Source: Bisbaumannia sp015645095
GTDB taxonomy: Bacteria; Pseudomonadota; Gammaproteobacteria; Pseudomonadales; Halomonadaceae
Direction of reading: 5' to 3'
DNA: 64,000 bases
NCBI GenBank assembly: GCA_036871055.1
Contig: CP141893.1
Span: 3,410,001-3,474,000 of the forward strand
Part shown: positions 9,701 to 17,962 of the stretch, piece after piece
Layout: each line of letters begins with the position of its first letter
Numbering within the stretch: position 1 is the stretch's first letter
Made by a program: the position numbers and the translations under genes
Notes under the pieces: model-generated
The model's database searches: none
Seen by the model: only the letters and a program-made list of their open reading frames with translations
Told to the model about the DNA's origin: nothing

Positions 9701-10240
9701 GGTCTCGCGGCGGCGCTCCTTGTACTTGGAGATGCCGGCGGCCTCCTCCAGGGTGGAGCGCAGCTCCTCGGGGCGCGCCTCGATCAGCCGCGAGATCATG
9801 CCCTGGCCGATGATGGCGTAGGAGCGGGGGCCCAGGCCGGTGCCCATGAAGAGGTCGGCGATATCGCGGCGCCGGCACTTCTGGCCGTTGAAGAAGTAGC
9901 CGGACTGGCCGTCCCGGGTCACCTGACGCTTCACCGAGATCTCGGCGTACTGGGCATAGGCGCCGCCCAGGCCACCGTCGCGGTTATCGAAACGCAGCTC
10001 GATGCTGGCCTGGCCCACCGGCTTGCGCCCGGTGGAGCCGTTGAAGATGACGTCGGCCATCGACTCGCCGCGCAGGGTCTTGGCGGAGGACTCCCCCATC
10101 ACCCAGCGCACCGCGTCGATGATATTGGACTTGCCGCAGCCGTTGGGCCCGACGATGGCGGTCATGTTGCCATCGAAGGGCACCGTCACGGGGTCGACGA
10201 AGGACTTGAAGCCGACCAGCTTGATGGAGGTGAGGCGCAT
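6740..10240 (-). CDS. smc: Chromosome segregation protein SMC
   Basis: A 1166-residue SMC ATPase that compacts and segregates chromosomes with ScpA/ScpB. The N-terminal head has Walker A GPNGCGKSN at residues 31-39. Two long coiled coils flank a hinge near residues 500-650. The C-terminal head has the ABC signature LLSGGEKALTALSL and Walker B FCMLDEVDAPLDDAN. Presence of SMC indicates that this lineage does not use the MukBEF system of enterics. The start is 15 bp after the ccmI stop, with AGGACGG as its ribosome-binding site, so it can be read from the ccm operon. Confidence 0.97.
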   Translation of the reverse strand: MRLTSIKLVGFKSFVDPVTVPFDGNMTAIVGPNGCGKSNIIDAVRWVMGESSAKTLRGESMADVIFNGSTGRKPVGQASIELRFDNRDGGLGGAYAQYAEISVKRQVTRDGQSGYFFNGQKCRRRDIADLFMGTGLGPRSYAIIGQGMISRLIEARPEELRSTLEEAAGISKYKERRRETENRMRRTQENLERLDDIREELDKQLERLKRQAEAARRYRQLKEQEHRLKGELALLRGRALRAEQGEQEHRVRDLETAVERELLGQRQCESRLEEARVEHDRLAEELEGHQARFYESTAAVARIEQSLEHARGREAQLARDLESARRELADLDRLGEADGERLAAVDERLETLGPEQEEVAEQLAELEAALEEAEVRAQEAGEQWEAFNDAYREASREAERAQDRIRTLEQTLAGIANERQRRRQQRDELPGLAELRAQRDELAEQLAESDLAQEGQETRRESLQEARQTLRERLAEREGEREALRQRRSRLEGELASLDALIAAALADDDQALEAHLEGHGLAAAPRLGERLQVATGWEESLAWVLAPWLNARLARLDEGREALGGLAEGELVLLAPDVDSANADADSLAARVEGAGPLQALLAGIRCVADQAEAWQQQASLAPGESLITADGLWLGRGWARRRGAQAGGDGLLLNRRRRDEVAEALAEADERLAILEAELAERKAQEGDLEQALERCREEERELQGRRQQLALAEANLGSRLEHLASRAEELDEELARLAERHEETELTLEEAREAWQLAMAGLEARSETRETQERQRREAAERLAQLRGRQRPLAERAQQLALEHQRLTTERAGLAQQQGRGEEARARLEEKCAELEEQREMLREPEEENRERLDELLHERDKAERALNACRNQAAALGERLREDELARQGHERNLEGVRERLQEARLQGQALAMKAEAQDEQLAELGHDVATLEAGLDPNATESAWQANLEATGDKIRRLGAINLAAIEEYEQQAERRDYLEAQHAELSEALETLDRAIRKIDQETRTRFKQTFDQVNEGLQTLFPKVFGGGTAWLTLTGDDLLETGVAIMARPPGKKNSTIHLLSGGEKALTALSLVFAIFQLNPAPFCMLDEVDAPLDDANVGRYAKLVKEMSEWVQFIYITHNKIAMEAADRLMGVTMQEPGVSRLVSVGVEEAAVLAEA

Positions 10241-10255
10241 AAGCCGTCCTGGCCG

Positions 10256-11500
10256 TTATTCGACGATACGGTCGACCCGTACCTCGATGGGCTCGGCGTC
10301 GGCGCCGTGCAGGGCCACGGCGGCGTGGTCGCCGAACAGATCACCGGCCTGGGGGGTGGCCTGGCCGCTGCGGGAGACCCGCACCAGCAGCCGCGCCTCC
10401 GAGACCTGGGAGAGGCGTGCCTCGGCACTCATGGCGTTGGCATCGCTGAGGCGCAGGGTGGCGGGCAGCTCGGCGACGCTGAGCCGCGCCACCGCCAGGG
10501 GCGGCAGCTCCCCCTCGACGTCCCGGGCCACCACGAAGACCGCGGCCTCGTCGTCGAGCCCCTCGGCCAGCCCCTCGTCGAGGGCGATGCGCACATTGAG
10601 CCCCGGCCCCGCGGCCAGGGTGGCGTCGATCTCCTCCTGGGAGGCGCCCAGGCGCTCCTGGGCCACGGCGATGCCCTGGCGCAGGGCATCGGCGGAGGCC
10701 GGATCCTCGAAGCCTGCCACGGCGCGACGCCAGTGGTCGATGGCCTCTTCGTAGCGGCCGCGATCGAAGGCGGCGATGCCCAGCATGCCGAGCACCGTGG
10801 GCTGGCGGGGATCCCGCTCGAGCACCTCGTCCACCAGCGTCTGGACCTCCTCGGTGAGGCTGCGGTTGGCGACGAAGAACTGCACCTGGGCCAGCTGCGC
10901 CAGCAGGCTCACCTCGCGCCCCTCCAGCTCGATCAGCCGCTCCAGGGCGCGGATCGCCGCCACGCCCTGGCCGGTGTCCCGGTAGAGGGGATAGAGGGCC
11001 ATCCACACATTGGGATTGTCGGGCTGCCGGGCCGCCTCCCGCTCGAGGCGCTCGATCATCAGCGGCGCCGAGTTGTCGGGGTGCTGGCGCACCTCCTGGA
11101 TGGCCCCGTAGAGGGCCAGGTCATCCTCGTAGCCCTCCTGGTGGTACCAGGCCAGGCTGGCCAGCACCACCGCCACCATCACCACCGGCACCACCAGGCG
11201 CCCGGAGCGGGCGGCCTTGAGGGGGCGTGGCTTCAGGTTGGCGGTGTCATCCAGCAGGCTGCGCTCCAGCTCCAGCTTGTCCTCGTCGAAGCGCTCGGCG
11301 TCGATATCGCCACGCTCCCGGGCCGCCTCCAGGGAAGCCAGACGGCGGCGGAAGATGGCCACGTTCTGTTCGGCGGAGCGGTCGTTCTCCTCGAAGTCGC
11401 GCTGGGCGGCGTGCACCGCAGTGGCACGGCGCAGGGGTTGGCTCAGCAGCCACAGGGCCGGCACCAGCAGCAGCGCAAAGGCGATCCAGAGTAACGTCAT
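10256..11500 (-). CDS. ccmI: Cytochrome c maturation protein CcmI (TPR protein)
   Basis: A 414-residue protein that presents apocytochrome c to the CcmF/H heme-ligation complex. The ATG at 11498-11500 overlaps the ccmH stop by 4 bp. An initial membrane segment (LLWIAFALLLVPALWLL), a cytoplasmic leucine-zipper-like helix with ERGDIDAERFDEDKLELERSLL, and a second membrane segment near residue 95 form the CcmI-1 part. The periplasmic part has TPR repeats (for example NPNVWMALYPLYRDTGQ) and a C-terminal beta-rich domain. The gene is the last of the ccm set and is followed at 15 bp by smc. Confidence 0.93.
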   Translation of the reverse strand: MTLLWIAFALLLVPALWLLSQPLRRATAVHAAQRDFEENDRSAEQNVAIFRRRLASLEAARERGDIDAERFDEDKLELERSLLDDTANLKPRPLKAARSGRLVVPVVMVAVVLASLAWYHQEGYEDDLALYGAIQEVRQHPDNSAPLMIERLEREAARQPDNPNVWMALYPLYRDTGQGVAAIRALERLIELEGREVSLLAQLAQVQFFVANRSLTEEVQTLVDEVLERDPRQPTVLGMLGIAAFDRGRYEEAIDHWRRAVAGFEDPASADALRQGIAVAQERLGASQEEIDATLAAGPGLNVRIALDEGLAEGLDDEAAVFVVARDVEGELPPLAVARLSVAELPATLRLSDANAMSAEARLSQVSEARLLVRVSRSGQATPQAGDLFGDHAAVALHGADAEPIEVRVDRIVE

Positions 11501-11970
11501 TCTGACCTCTCGCGGTTGATCAGGGCATCGAGGCGGGCACGCTCCTCGGCGCTGAGGCGCTGGGCGGAGGCATTGCGCCGGACCCGCACCACCAGCACCA
11601 CCAGCAGCCCGCCCAACACCACCAGGGCGCCGGGCAGGCCCCACAGCAGCAGGGTGCGGCCCTCGAGGCGCGGGTTATAGAGCACATAGTCGCCGAAGCG
11701 CTCGGTCATGTGATCGAGAATCTCGATATCCGCGCGACCGTCCATCAGCAGCAGATAGACCCGCTCGCGCATATCGGCGGAGACCGGGGCGTCGGAGTCG
11801 TCGATGGCCTGGTTCTCGCACAGCGGGCAGCGCAGGGAGGCGGTCAGGCTGCGGTAGCGCTGCTCCAGCACCGGGTCGTCGAACTCGCGCACCTCGATGC
11901 CGCCGGCCCAGGCCAGATTGGCCGCCAGCAGGGCCACGGTTAACAGGCAGAGGCGTCGTATCACTGCCAT
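11497..11970 (-). CDS. ccmH: Cytochrome c maturation thiol reductase CcmH
   Basis: A 157-residue protein with a signal peptide (MAVIRRLCLLTVALLAANLAWA), the CcmH/NrfF redox motif LRCPLCENQ, and one C-terminal membrane segment followed by a basic cytosolic tail. It reduces the apocytochrome CXXCH thiols in the periplasm before heme attachment. It overlaps ccmG by 10 bp and ccmI by 4 bp. The length matches the short CcmH type, in which CcmI is a separate gene. Confidence 0.95.
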   Translation of the reverse strand: MAVIRRLCLLTVALLAANLAWAGGIEVREFDDPVLEQRYRSLTASLRCPLCENQAIDDSDAPVSADMRERVYLLLMDGRADIEILDHMTERFGDYVLYNPRLEGRTLLLWGLPGALVVLGGLLVVLVVRVRRNASAQRLSAEERARLDALINRERSE

Positions 11971-12488
11971 TTCTGCACCTCCGGAAGAATCTGCTCACGC
12001 ACGTCCTGGGGATCGATATAGCCGGTGTGGTGATAGCGGATGATGCCGTCGCGATCGACCAGGAAGGTCTCGGGGGCGCCATACACCCCCAGCTCGAAAC
12101 CGAGATTGCCCTCCGGGTCGAAGATGTTGACCTCGAAGGGGTTACCGAACTCCTCCAGGAACTCCAGCCCCTTCTCGCGGGTGTCCTTGTAGTTGATGCC
12201 CACCAGGCGAATGCCGCGATCGGCCAGGTCAAGCAGCTGCGGCATCTCCAGCTTGCAAGCGGGACACCACTCGCCCCACACATTGACCAGGGTCACCTGG
12301 CCCTCCAGCAGGGCGCGATCGACGCGGCGTTCGGGGTCTTCCAGGGTTACCTTGTCGAAGGCGGGGAAGTCCCGGGCCAGCAGGGCCGAGTCGCGGTGGA
12401 AGGGATCCAGCGACAGGCCCCGATAGAGGAAGATCGACAGCACCAGGAAACCCACCAGGGGCAACAGCAGCAGCAGGCGGCGCTTCAT
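11961..12488 (-). CDS. ccmG: Thioredoxin-like CcmG/DsbE
   Basis: A 175-residue membrane-anchored periplasmic thioredoxin-fold protein that feeds electrons to the apocytochrome thiols. The ATG at 12486-12488 overlaps the ccmF stop by 4 bp. An N-terminal anchor (LLLLLPLVGFLVLSIFLYRG) is followed by the redox site GEWCPACKLEMP (many homologues have Thr or Val at the alanine position), then the CcmG-specific VGINYKD and the cis-proline loop YGAPETFLVD. Confidence 0.95.
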   Translation of the reverse strand: MKRRLLLLLPLVGFLVLSIFLYRGLSLDPFHRDSALLARDFPAFDKVTLEDPERRVDRALLEGQVTLVNVWGEWCPACKLEMPQLLDLADRGIRLVGINYKDTREKGLEFLEEFGNPFEVNIFDPEGNLGFELGVYGAPETFLVDRDGIIRYHHTGYIDPQDVREQILPEVQKWQ

Positions 12489-14485
12489 GCGGTGGCCTCC
12501 CGGGAGGTCGTCGTCACGCGGGTGTCCTCCTCGCTGCGCCGACGGCTGCGATAGCGACGATCCAACACCGCCAGCACGCCACCGGCGGCCATCAGCAGGC
12601 CGCCCAGCCATAGCCAGCGCACGAAGGGCTTGTACTGGATACGCATCGCCCAGCTACCGTCTTCCAGGTCCTCGCCCATGGCCACATAGAGGTCGCGGAA
12701 GAAGCCGGGACGCAGGGCCACCTGGGTCATCGGCATGCCCCGGGCGATATAGATGCGCTTCTCCGGCGCCATGACGAAGCTGCGGGAGCTGCCCTCGCGA
12801 CTCACCTCGATGGTGGCGGTATCGGCCAGGAAGTTGGGGCCACGCCGGGCCCGCAGCTCGGTCATGGTGAACTCGTAGCCGGCCACCTGGACGCTGTCGC
12901 CGGGGGCCAGGCGCACGTTGCGCTCCACGTTGTAGTTGGAGACCACGGCCACCCCGACGATGGTCACCGCCACGCCGACATGCCCCAACACCATGCCCCA
13001 GTAGGCCAGCGACAACCGTTTGAGACCGGCCAGCCGCGACGAGGCCTTGGCGCTCTTGTCATGCAGGTCGCGCAGGATCGGCAACACCAGCCACAGGGCG
13101 CTGACCAGGCCAATGGCCACCCAGAGGTTCCACTCGCCGCCGTAGAGCAGCGGCGCCAGGATGCCGATCACCAGGGCGGTGAGACCGGAGAGCGCCAGGC
13201 GGCGCCATAGCTCGCGCCCATCCATGCGTTTCCAGCGGGACACCGGTCCCAGCCCCATGAAGAGGCACATGATCACGGTCAGCGGCACGAAGAGGGCATT
13301 GAAGTAGGGGGGACCCACGCTGATCTTGCCCAGCCCCAGGGCATCCAGGAGCAGCGGATAGACGGTGCCCAGCAGCACGGTGATCGTCATGATCACCAGC
13401 ATGATGTTGTTGATCAGCAGCAGGGCATCCCGGGACATCCAGCTGAAGCCCACCGCATGGCTGACCCGCGGGGCCCGCAGGGCAAAGACCAGCAGCGACA
13501 GGCCCACGGTGATGCCCAGCAGCATCAGGATAAAGAAGCCGCGGGAGGGGTCGTTGGCGAAGGCGTGCACCGAGGTGAGCACTCCGGAACGCACCAGGAA
13601 GGTGCCCAGCAGCGACAGCGAGAAGGTGGAGATGGCCAGTAGCACCGTCCAGCTCTTGAAGGAGCCGCGCTTCTCGGTCACCGCCAGGGAGTGGATCAGG
13701 GCGGTGCCGGTCAGCCAGGGTAGCAGGGAGGCGTTTTCCACCGGATCCCAGAACCACCAGCCGCCCCAGCCCAGCTCGTAGTAGGCCCACCAGCTGCCCA
13801 GGGCGATCCCCACGGTGAGGAAGGCCCAGGCCACATTGGTCCAGGGCCGCGCCCAACGGGTCCAGGCGGCGTCCAGGCGGCCCCCCAGCAGGGCGGCGAT
13901 GGCGAAGGCGAAGACCACCGAGAAGCCCACATAGCCCATGTAGAGGGTCGGCGGATGGACGATCAGGCCGAAGTCCTGGAGCAGCGGGTTGAGGTCGGCA
14001 CCGTCGGCGGGCATGTGCGGCAGCAGCCGCTCGAAGGGGTTGGAGGTGACCAGGCTGAAGAGCAGGAAGCCCACGCTGACCATGCCCATCACCCCCAGCA
14101 CCCGGGCCAGCATCACCTCGGGCAGGTCACGGGAGAAGCGCGCCACGGCGAAGCCCCAGCCCGCCAGCATCAGGATCCACAGCAGCATGGAGCCCTCATG
14201 GTTGCCCCAGACGGCGCTGAGCTTGTAGTACCAGGGCAGCATGGAGTTGGAGTTGTTGGCCACGTTGGCGACGCTGAAGTCGTCGAGCATGTAGCTGGCG
14301 GTGAGGCACAGGTAGGCCAGCAGCACGAAGGCGAACTGACCGGTGGCCATGGGGCGAGCATAGGCCATCCACAGCGGGCGGCGGGTGGCCGCCCCGGCCA
14401 GCGGCATCACCGACTGGACCAGCGCCATCAACAGCGCCAGGGCCAAGGCGAAGTGGCCGATTTCGGGAATCATCTGGATCAACAT
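12485..14485 (-). CDS. ccmF: Heme lyase CcmF
   Basis: A 666-residue polytopic membrane protein that attaches heme covalently to apocytochrome c. It has the tryptophan-rich WWD motif WGGWWFWDPVENASLLPWL, multiple transmembrane segments, conserved histidines in the flanking loops, and a large C-terminal periplasmic region before the last membrane helix. Length is typical of the family. It lies between ccmE (15-bp gap) and ccmG (4-bp overlap). Confidence 0.97.
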   Translation of the reverse strand: MLIQMIPEIGHFALALALLMALVQSVMPLAGAATRRPLWMAYARPMATGQFAFVLLAYLCLTASYMLDDFSVANVANNSNSMLPWYYKLSAVWGNHEGSMLLWILMLAGWGFAVARFSRDLPEVMLARVLGVMGMVSVGFLLFSLVTSNPFERLLPHMPADGADLNPLLQDFGLIVHPPTLYMGYVGFSVVFAFAIAALLGGRLDAAWTRWARPWTNVAWAFLTVGIALGSWWAYYELGWGGWWFWDPVENASLLPWLTGTALIHSLAVTEKRGSFKSWTVLLAISTFSLSLLGTFLVRSGVLTSVHAFANDPSRGFFILMLLGITVGLSLLVFALRAPRVSHAVGFSWMSRDALLLINNIMLVIMTITVLLGTVYPLLLDALGLGKISVGPPYFNALFVPLTVIMCLFMGLGPVSRWKRMDGRELWRRLALSGLTALVIGILAPLLYGGEWNLWVAIGLVSALWLVLPILRDLHDKSAKASSRLAGLKRLSLAYWGMVLGHVGVAVTIVGVAVVSNYNVERNVRLAPGDSVQVAGYEFTMTELRARRGPNFLADTATIEVSREGSSRSFVMAPEKRIYIARGMPMTQVALRPGFFRDLYVAMGEDLEDGSWAMRIQYKPFVRWLWLGGLLMAAGGVLAVLDRRYRSRRRSEEDTRVTTTSREATA

Positions 14486-14500
14486 GGCGACTCCGTGGCC

Positions 14501-14959
14501 TTAGTCGAGTTTGACGCCGTAGTCGGCGGGGGAATAGCCGGCGGCTTCCAGGGCTTCGGCCACCTCGGTGGGCATGTAGTTCTCGTCGTGACGGGCCAGC
14601 ACCTGATCGGCCCGCAGCAGCCCCCCTTCGGTGAGGCGCCCCACCACCACCACGCCCTGGCCCTCGCGGAACAGGTCGGGAAGGATGCCACTGTAGTGCA
14701 CCTCCAGGTCCTCGACGAAGTCGGTGACCACGAACTCCACGTCGAGGCTGTCGCGGTTGCGCACCACGCTGCCCTCCTTGACCATGCCACCGGCGCGAAT
14801 CTGGCGATCGACGGGGGCCTCGCCGGCGGCGATCTGGATGGGGCTGAAGAAGAGGTTGATATTGGAGCGCAGGGCATAGAGGGTCAGGCCGATGGCAATG
14901 GCCGCCAGCGACACCAGGCCCAGGATGACGAACAGTTTCTGTTTACGCTTCGGGTTCAT
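14501..14959 (-). CDS. ccmE: Periplasmic heme chaperone CcmE
   Basis: A 152-residue single-pass protein with an OB-fold that binds heme covalently through a histidine and delivers it to CcmF. The heme-binding motif is intact as HDENYMP near residue 125. The N-terminal anchor follows the basic MNPKRKQK start. The start overlaps the end of ccmD by 4 bp. Confidence 0.96.
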   Translation of the reverse strand: MNPKRKQKLFVILGLVSLAAIAIGLTLYALRSNINLFFSPIQIAAGEAPVDRQIRAGGMVKEGSVVRNRDSLDVEFVVTDFVEDLEVHYSGILPDLFREGQGVVVVGRLTEGGLLRADQVLARHDENYMPTEVAEALEAAGYSPADYGVKLD

Positions 14960-15162
14960 GCACCTTCCTCGACATCGGTTTCGCGGGCCGCCCGGCGCTC
15001 CCGCCGGGCACGCCGCTTGAGTTCTCGCAGCAGCTGGCGGCGCTCGGCGCGCGCATGCAGCACGCTGCCCACCAGCAAGACGGCGGTCAGGGCCCAGGCG
15101 GCCCAGACATAAGGGGCATGGCCTCCCATGGCCAAGAAGTCCTGAAAGCTGTCGAAGGCCAT
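14956..15162 (-). CDS. ccmD: Heme exporter small subunit CcmD
   Basis: A 68-residue protein with one membrane segment (YVWAAWALTAVLLVGSVLHA) and a highly basic cytosolic tail, as expected for CcmD, which helps release holo-CcmE from CcmABC. The start overlaps the ccmC stop by one base (TAATG) and the end overlaps ccmE by 4 bp. Confidence 0.9.
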   Translation of the reverse strand: MAFDSFQDFLAMGGHAPYVWAAWALTAVLLVGSVLHARAERRQLLRELKRRARRERRAARETDVEEGA

Positions 15163-15902
15163 TAGGGGGTCTCCTCGGCCAGGGCCTGCACCCAGCGCTT
15201 GCCGGACTCGCGACGCAGGATTTCGCTACGGGTGCGCATCAGGGTCAGGGCGATAAAGAAGCTATAGAAGCCCAGCACCATCAGCAGCAGCGGCGCCCAC
15301 ATCTCCATCGGCATGGAGACCCGCCCGGTGATGGTGAAGGAGGCGGGCTGATGGAGGGTGTACCACCAGTCCACCGAGTACTTGATGATGGGGATATTGA
15401 TCACCCCCACCATGGCCAGCACCGAAGCGGCCCGGGAGCCGCTGTCGCGGCTGGCGAAGGCACCGCGCAGGGCGATGACGCCGATATAGAGGAACAGCAG
15501 GATCAGCATGGAGGTCAGCCGCGCATCCCACATCCACCAGGTGCCCCAGGTGGGGATGCCCCAGACGCCCCCGGAGAAGAGCGCGATAAAGGTCATGGCC
15601 GCCCCCAGCGGCGCCATCACCGCCGCCGCCATGTCTGCGACCTTGATCTTCCAGACCATGAACACCAGCCCGGCGATGGCCATGCTGACGAAGATCGACT
15701 GGGCCAGGAAGGCCGCCGGCACATGCACATAGATGATGCGGAAGCTATTGCCCTGCTGGTAGTCGGCGGGGGTGAAGAGCAGCCCCCAGACGCTGCCGAC
15801 CAGGAGCAGGGCCGCGGCGGCGATCCAGAACCAGGGCATCAGCCGCGCGCTGATGCCGTAGAACCACTTGGGCGAACCGAGCTTGTGAATAAAGGCCCAC
15901 AT
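15162..15902 (-). CDS. ccmC: Heme-handling membrane protein CcmC
   Basis: A 246-residue, six-helix membrane protein that loads heme onto CcmE. The start is the ATG at 15900-15902 (MWAFIHKLGSP), which leaves 23 bp after ccmB; longer in-frame extensions run back through ccmB and are rejected. It carries the WWD-domain motif WGIPTWGTWWMWDARLTS and the conserved flanking histidine regions (YVHVPAA, TLHQPAS). Confidence 0.96.
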   Translation of the reverse strand: MWAFIHKLGSPKWFYGISARLMPWFWIAAAALLLVGSVWGLLFTPADYQQGNSFRIIYVHVPAAFLAQSIFVSMAIAGLVFMVWKIKVADMAAAVMAPLGAAMTFIALFSGGVWGIPTWGTWWMWDARLTSMLILLFLYIGVIALRGAFASRDSGSRAASVLAMVGVINIPIIKYSVDWWYTLHQPASFTITGRVSMPMEMWAPLLLMVLGFYSFFIALTLMRTRSEILRRESGKRWVQALAEETP

Positions 15903-15925
15903 GTGCGTCGACACCTCGAAAAGAA

Positions 15926-16654
15926 TTAACCGTTGACGCTGATGCGCAGCGCCGCGGCGATGGCCCAGGGCGCCAGCATCACCGCCAGGGCCAGCAGGGC
16001 CCCGAGAATCGCCAGATGGGCGGCGACCCCGCTCCCCAGCAGGGCCGCCTGAACGGCGCCGGCGCCGAAGATCAGCACGGGGATATAGAGCGGCAACACC
16101 AGCAGCGACAGCAGCACCCCGCCTCGCGCCAGGCCCACCGTCAGGGCGGCGCCGATGGCGCCCACCAGGCTCAGGCTGGCACTGCCCAGGGCCAGGGCCA
16201 GCATCAGGATCAGGTGGCTGCCCGCGGGCAGGCCCAGCATCAGCCCCAGGACGGGGGCCATCAATGCCAGAGGCAGGCCGGTGAGCAGCCAGTGTACCAC
16301 CACCTTGGCCAGCACCATGGCGGCCAGGGGCTGGGGGGCCAGCAGCAACTGCTCGAGGCTGCCATCCTCGAAGTCGGCCCGGAACAGCGAGTCCAGCGAC
16401 AGCAGGGTCGCCAGCAGGGCCGCCACCCACAACAACCCCGGTGCCACCGTGGCCAGCAGCTCGGGGTCCGGAGAGAGCCCCAGGGGAAAGAGGGTGATCA
16501 CCAGGGCGAAGAACGCCAGGGGATTCATCACCTCGCTGCGCCGCCGCAACATCAGCGTCAGGTCACGCCTCAGGGTCGCGATAAGTGCGACCCCGAGACC
16601 GCCATGGGGTTCAATGATCGACAGGGGCTGATCCAGGGTATTACTGGATGACAT
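15926..16654 (-). CDS. ccmB: Heme ABC exporter permease CcmB
   Basis: A 242-residue permease with six predicted transmembrane segments. It pairs with CcmA and CcmC in the ABC complex that drives release of holo-CcmE. Characteristic features are the RSEVMNPLAFFALVITLFPL entry helix and the FRADFEDGSLEQLLL loop. The start codon lies 14 bp inside the end of ccmA. Confidence 0.95.
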   Translation of the reverse strand: MSSSNTLDQPLSIIEPHGGLGVALIATLRRDLTLMLRRRSEVMNPLAFFALVITLFPLGLSPDPELLATVAPGLLWVAALLATLLSLDSLFRADFEDGSLEQLLLAPQPLAAMVLAKVVVHWLLTGLPLALMAPVLGLMLGLPAGSHLILMLALALGSASLSLVGAIGAALTVGLARGGVLLSLLVLPLYIPVLIFGAGAVQAALLGSGVAAHLAILGALLALAVMLAPWAIAAALRISVNG

Positions 16655-17288
16655 GTCGCCCTCCCTCGCCGAGGCGGATACGGCGCAACTCGCCCAAGGG
16701 CGTCAGGTCATGGTGGGTGGTGAGGATCACACTGCCTCCACGGCGGGCATGGGCGAGCAGCCGCTGTTCCAGGGCCTCGACCCCCTGCTTGTCGATGGCG
16801 GTGAAGGGCTCGTCCAGGACCCAGAGGGCGCGCGGCGTCAGTTCCAGGCGCGCCAGGGCGACGCGACGCTGCTGCCCCGCCGAGAGCTGCCCCGCCGGCA
16901 CGTCCTCGAACCCCATCAGACCGACCCGCTCCAGGACCGTCAGGCGCGTCGCCTCACTGCCGGCGTCACCGGCCAGGGCCTGGTACCAGGCGAGGTTCTC
17001 CAGGGGCGTCAGGGCCGCCTTGACCCCCGGCGCATGGCCGAGGTAGAGCAGATTGGTCAGGTAATGGTCACGCACCCGGGCCAGCGGCTGGTCACACCAG
17101 CGCAGCTCGCCGTCGAAGTCGTGCAACTGGCCGGAGAGGATCTTCAGCAGGGTGGTCTTGCCACTGCCGTTGGGCCCTTCGATACGCAGGATCTGGCCGC
17201 CTTCAACGTCGAAGTCCAGGTCACGAAACAGCTCGCGCCCGTCGCGTTCACAGCGTAACTGGCAGCCTTGCAGGCGGAAGCTCACCAC
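16641..17288 (-). CDS. ccmA: Heme ABC exporter ATPase CcmA
   Basis: A 215-residue ABC ATPase with Walker A GPNGSGKTT, signature LSAGQQRRVALARL and Walker B LWVLDEPFTAID. It powers the CcmABCD step of cytochrome c maturation. The start codon is GTG; two successive GTG codons (17286-17288 and 17283-17285) follow GGGAG, and the second has the better spacing, so the start is certain only to one codon. It is the first gene of the ccm run and diverges from the SOS-regulated LexA-like gene. Confidence 0.96.
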   Translation of the reverse strand: MVSFRLQGCQLRCERDGRELFRDLDFDVEGGQILRIEGPNGSGKTTLLKILSGQLHDFDGELRWCDQPLARVRDHYLTNLLYLGHAPGVKAALTPLENLAWYQALAGDAGSEATRLTVLERVGLMGFEDVPAGQLSAGQQRRVALARLELTPRALWVLDEPFTAIDKQGVEALEQRLLAHARRGGSVILTTHHDLTPLGELRRIRLGEGGRHVIQ

Positions 17289-17397
17289 ACTCTCCCGGCG
17301 TCGATGGTCAGCCGCGCACTTTACATGGAAAGCCTTTCCCAGACCAGCATGGGCCGTGCGTCAGCCGGTCGCAGCGCGACTCGTGCGAAGGTGGCGC

Positions 17398-17450
17398 TTG
17401 CCAGCTGGCCAGGCCTTGCTATGATTCAACTACTGTAAATAGTTACAGTG
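17398..17450 (+). promoter_or_regulatory. Sigma-70 promoter with LexA (SOS) box
   Basis: A -35 hexamer TTGCCA (17398-17403), 16-bp spacer and -10 TATGAT (17420-17425) are followed by a 20-bp operator at 17431-17450, TACTGTAAAT + AGTTACAGTG, which keeps the CTGT-N8-ACAG core of the gammaproteobacterial SOS box. The operator covers the expected transcription start, an ideal site for repression. It controls the LexA/UmuD-like gene and yigZ. Confidence 0.85.
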
Positions 17451-17494
17451 AACTGGTCTTCCGGCTTCACGCCGCCTCGCAAGGGAGATGGAGC

Positions 17495-17962
17495 ATGCAG
17501 TCTGTCGCCACCCACTACCTCTACCGCCGCCCCAACCTGCCGCTGGCCGATGCCTGGGAGCCCCTCGATGCCAGCGACCTCGTGGAGGTCCCGCTGCTCG
17601 GCCAGGTCGCCGCCGGCATGCCCATGGAGGCCTGCCACCAGGCCGGCGCCATTCACGTGCCCAGTCGCATGGTGCGTCGCAACACCTATGCCCTGCGGGT
17701 CCGCGGCGACTCGATGATCGACTGCAATATCCACGACGGCGACGTTATCATCATCGAGCGCCAGGAGAGCGCCGAGAACGGCGAGACCGCCGTGGTGATG
17801 ATCAACGACCAGGAGGTCACCTTGAAGAAGCTCTATATCGAGAAGCGTGGCGTGCGCCTGCAGCCCGCCAACGAGAGCATGGCCCCCATCTTCCTCGACA
17901 ACGACGACGTCCAGGTCCTCGGCCTGGTGATGGGCGTGGTGCGCCAGGGCCTGGATGGATGA
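17495..17962 (+). CDS. LexA/UmuD-type S24 autoprotease without DNA-binding domain
   Basis: A 155-residue protein made of a short N-terminal arm plus an S24 peptidase domain. The likely self-cleavage site is Ala40-Gly41 in LGQVAAGMP. The catalytic dyad is Ser73 (RGDSM) and Lys111 (EVTLKKL), as in LexA and UmuD. There is no helix-turn-helix, so it is not a repressor in the LexA sense; it most resembles UmuD or a LexA C-terminal domain. No umuC/DNA polymerase V gene is adjacent. Its promoter carries an SOS box, and its stop overlaps the yigZ start (ATGA), so the two are made together after DNA damage. Its partner is unknown. Confidence 0.85.
   Translation: MQSVATHYLYRRPNLPLADAWEPLDASDLVEVPLLGQVAAGMPMEACHQAGAIHVPSRMVRRNTYALRVRGDSMIDCNIHDGDVIIIERQESAENGETAVVMINDQEVTLKKLYIEKRGVRLQPANESMAPIFLDNDDVQVLGLVMGVVRQGLDG

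Noticed and set aside
17495..17962. LexA-like protein as a prophage repressor or mark of a phage remnant
   Set aside because: It lacks any helix-turn-helix and no integrase, structural or lysis genes surround it; the neighbours are ccm and yigZ.
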